Below are positions 4,232 to 5,309 of a stretch of DNA of 5,309 nt, piece by piece. The notes under the pieces were generated by a model that was not told where the DNA came from, did no database searches, and saw nothing but the letters and a program-made list of their open reading frames with translations. Numbering within the stretch: the first letter of the stretch is position 1; each line of letters begins with the position of its first letter. The DNA comes from Elusimicrobiota bacterium (GTDB lineage Bacteria; Elusimicrobiota; Elusimicrobia; Elusimicrobiales; UBA9959). A program made the translations under genes and the position numbers. Location: the NCBI GenBank assembly GCA_003500765.1, contig DNQL01000211.1, positions 1 through 5,309 of the forward strand. The letters run 5' to 3'.

Positions 4232-5309
4232 TTGAACATTACCGTTATAGATCCTGAAAACAGCCTGGTGGAGAGGGCGGGAGAGACCCTGCTCTCCGCC
4301 CGGTCATTGCCCGATAATATCGTGGTTTTCCCGGGCAAGCGGCCGGGCCATTTCCTGCGCAAATACCTGGCGGACAAAAAAGGCGCGGCGCTGCGCGCGC
4401 CGGTCATAACCTCCATGGACGGCTTCATCGACCTGGCCGCGGAGGAACTGGGCGTAAAGGGGACGGCGGCTTCGACGCTGGACCTGGCGGGGCTGCTTCA
4501 TTCGCGCTTCAAAAAAGACCTGTGCCGGGTCATAGCGCGCGACCCGGCGGAACTGCCGTTGGATTCTTTCCTGCCCTGGGCCCTCAAGCTCATCGGCGAC
4601 CTGGAAGAGCTCAGGATAGAGCTCAAGACCCCGAAGGACCTTGCCGCCTACGACCATATGCTGCCCGGCGAGCTGAAGGGCTCCGCCTTTACCGAGAAAC
4701 TGGAAGGTTTCAGCCGCCTCTACGCCGATTTTTACGTCGAGGCGGAGAAGGCGGGCCTGCTGACCCGGTCGATGAAATACGCGCTGGTGGCGGAGCGGAT
4801 AGGGGATTTCGACGCCGGCAAATACGAGAATATCGTCTTCGCGGGGCTTTTCGCGCTGACGGCGGCCGAGAAGGCCGTCCTCAAAAGCCTGGCGGCGCGC
4901 GGCGCGCGGGTGCTGCTGGAGCCCGGCCCGGGGCTGGAGGAGCAGTTCTCCTTCCTCGGGAAGGTCTCGCAGCCGCCCGCGCCCCCGCCGGCCTCGCTTA
5001 AATTTTACAAGGCGGCCGACCTGCACGGCGAGGTCTTCGGCCTGGCGCGGGCGCTCAAAAGCCCGTCGCCCGACGACGTGATAGTGCTGCCCGAGCCGCG
5101 GGCGCTGTTCCCGGTCATGGAGAACGTCCTGCCCGGCGCCGGCGAATATAATATCTCGATGGGCTACCCGCTCTCCGCCACGCCCGTATACGCGCTGCTC
5201 GACGCGCTGGGCGACCTGCTGGACAAGCGCAGCGGCGGCGCCTATTTCGCGCCCGATTACCTCAGGTTCGTCTTCCACCCTTACGTGAAGAACGTCTATT
5301 TCGCCGGCA
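4232..5309 (+). CDS. AddB-like helicase/nuclease subunit, PD-(D/E)XK nuclease family (N-terminal part, runs off the right edge)
   Basis: The first 359 residues of a longer protein; the frame is open to the window's end. It resembles the inactive helicase-like N-terminal half of AddB/RexB-type proteins: first strand ITVIDP (3-8), VVFPGKRPGHFLRKYL (31-46), TSMDGFIDL (60-68), NIVFAGLFALTAAEKAVL (200-217), DDVIVLPEP (281-289), YNISMGYPLSATPVYALL (306-323) and FHPYV (348-352). The FPGKRP segment stands where AddB of Bacillus has a Walker A; no GKT/GKS is present, so no ATP site is expected here. The PD-(D/E)XK nuclease and iron-sulfur cysteines would lie in the missing C-terminal half and cannot be assessed. 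A Pro-rich linker sits at 247-253. The family works with AddA in double-strand break resection. TTG 4232 is preferred; ATG 4211 would add seven residues. Family confidence is good, the exact role less so. Confidence 0.83.
   Translation, partial: MNITVIDPENSLVERAGETLLSARSLPDNIVVFPGKRPGHFLRKYLADKKGAALRAPVITSMDGFIDLAAEELGVKGTAASTLDLAGLLHSRFKKDLCRVIARDPAELPLDSFLPWALKLIGDLEELRIELKTPKDLAAYDHMLPGELKGSAFTEKLEGFSRLYADFYVEAEKAGLLTRSMKYALVAERIGDFDAGKYENIVFAGLFALTAAEKAVLKSLAARGARVLLEPGPGLEEQFSFLGKVSQPPAPPPASLKFYKAADLHGEVFGLARALKSPSPDDVIVLPEPRALFPVMENVLPGAGEYNISMGYPLSATPVYALLDALGDLLDKRSGGAYFAPDYLRFVFHPYVKNVYFAG

Noticed and set aside
4304..5278. A 324-codon minus-strand open frame opposite the AddB-like gene
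   Set aside because: The translation is low-complexity and rich in Arg, Gln and Gly, typical of an antisense shadow. The plus frame carries AddB-like motifs throughout.
1..5309. Search for tRNA/rRNA genes, CRISPR repeats, insertion-sequence ends, toxin-antitoxin or retron-like structures
   Set aside because: No regularly spaced repeats, no transposase or reverse-transcriptase motifs, no cloverleaf-like or rRNA-like sequence were recognised, and the genes account for nearly all of the window.

Overview
The window is GC-rich bacterial DNA. Every supported gene lies on the + strand and the coding is dense, with six complete or nearly complete genes, the tail of one more at the left edge and no long gene-free stretch. 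A striking codon habit is frequent ATA for isoleucine despite the high GC: in the helicase gene a hand count gives 11 ATA, 11 ATC and 1 ATT. This habit, plus the gene content (stand-alone receivers, an OPA-type MFS transporter, and an AddB-like protein of the 'FPGKRP' type), reminds me of GC-rich Elusimicrobiota or a related environmental phylum. That is an inference of modest confidence; nothing here is a firm taxonomic marker.

Left region (1-977). The last codons of an unknown upstream gene end at 59-61. Two paralogous single-domain response regulators follow (109-480 and 550-924, about 59% identical by hand count). Each is preceded by the same 14-base T-rich, TAGAAT-containing element and followed by an almost identical GC-rich hairpin with a T tract. 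So the duplicated unit appears to be a whole promoter-gene-terminator cassette, not only the reading frame. No output domain and no histidine kinase is visible, so the partners are encoded elsewhere.

Middle region (1036-3877). A 12-helix transporter of the organophosphate:phosphate antiporter family (GlpT/UhpT-like) runs directly, with zero gap, into a 76-residue VF530/DUF2132 DNA-binding protein. That gene is followed after 7 bases by a compact 386-residue SF1 helicase of the RecD2/Dda type. The spacing argues for one operon, although transporter and DNA-metabolism genes make odd partners; VF530 and the helicase may be the functional pair.

Right region (3878-5309). After an 88-base spacer containing the window's most AT-rich intergenic patch comes a 75-residue KTSC-like small protein of unknown function. 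It is followed by the first ~359 residues of an AddB-like helicase-nuclease subunit that runs off the right edge. Its best start appears to be a TTG at 4232 rather than the ATG at 4211, which sits in a small hairpin. With the upstream RecD-like helicase, this half of the window looks like a DNA recombination and repair neighbourhood; an AddA-like partner downstream would be the natural expectation.

I found no RNA genes, CRISPR arrays, insertion sequences or attachment sites. The strongest unusual signals are the duplicated regulator cassette, the VF530-helicase linkage, and the start-site arrangement of the AddB-like gene.
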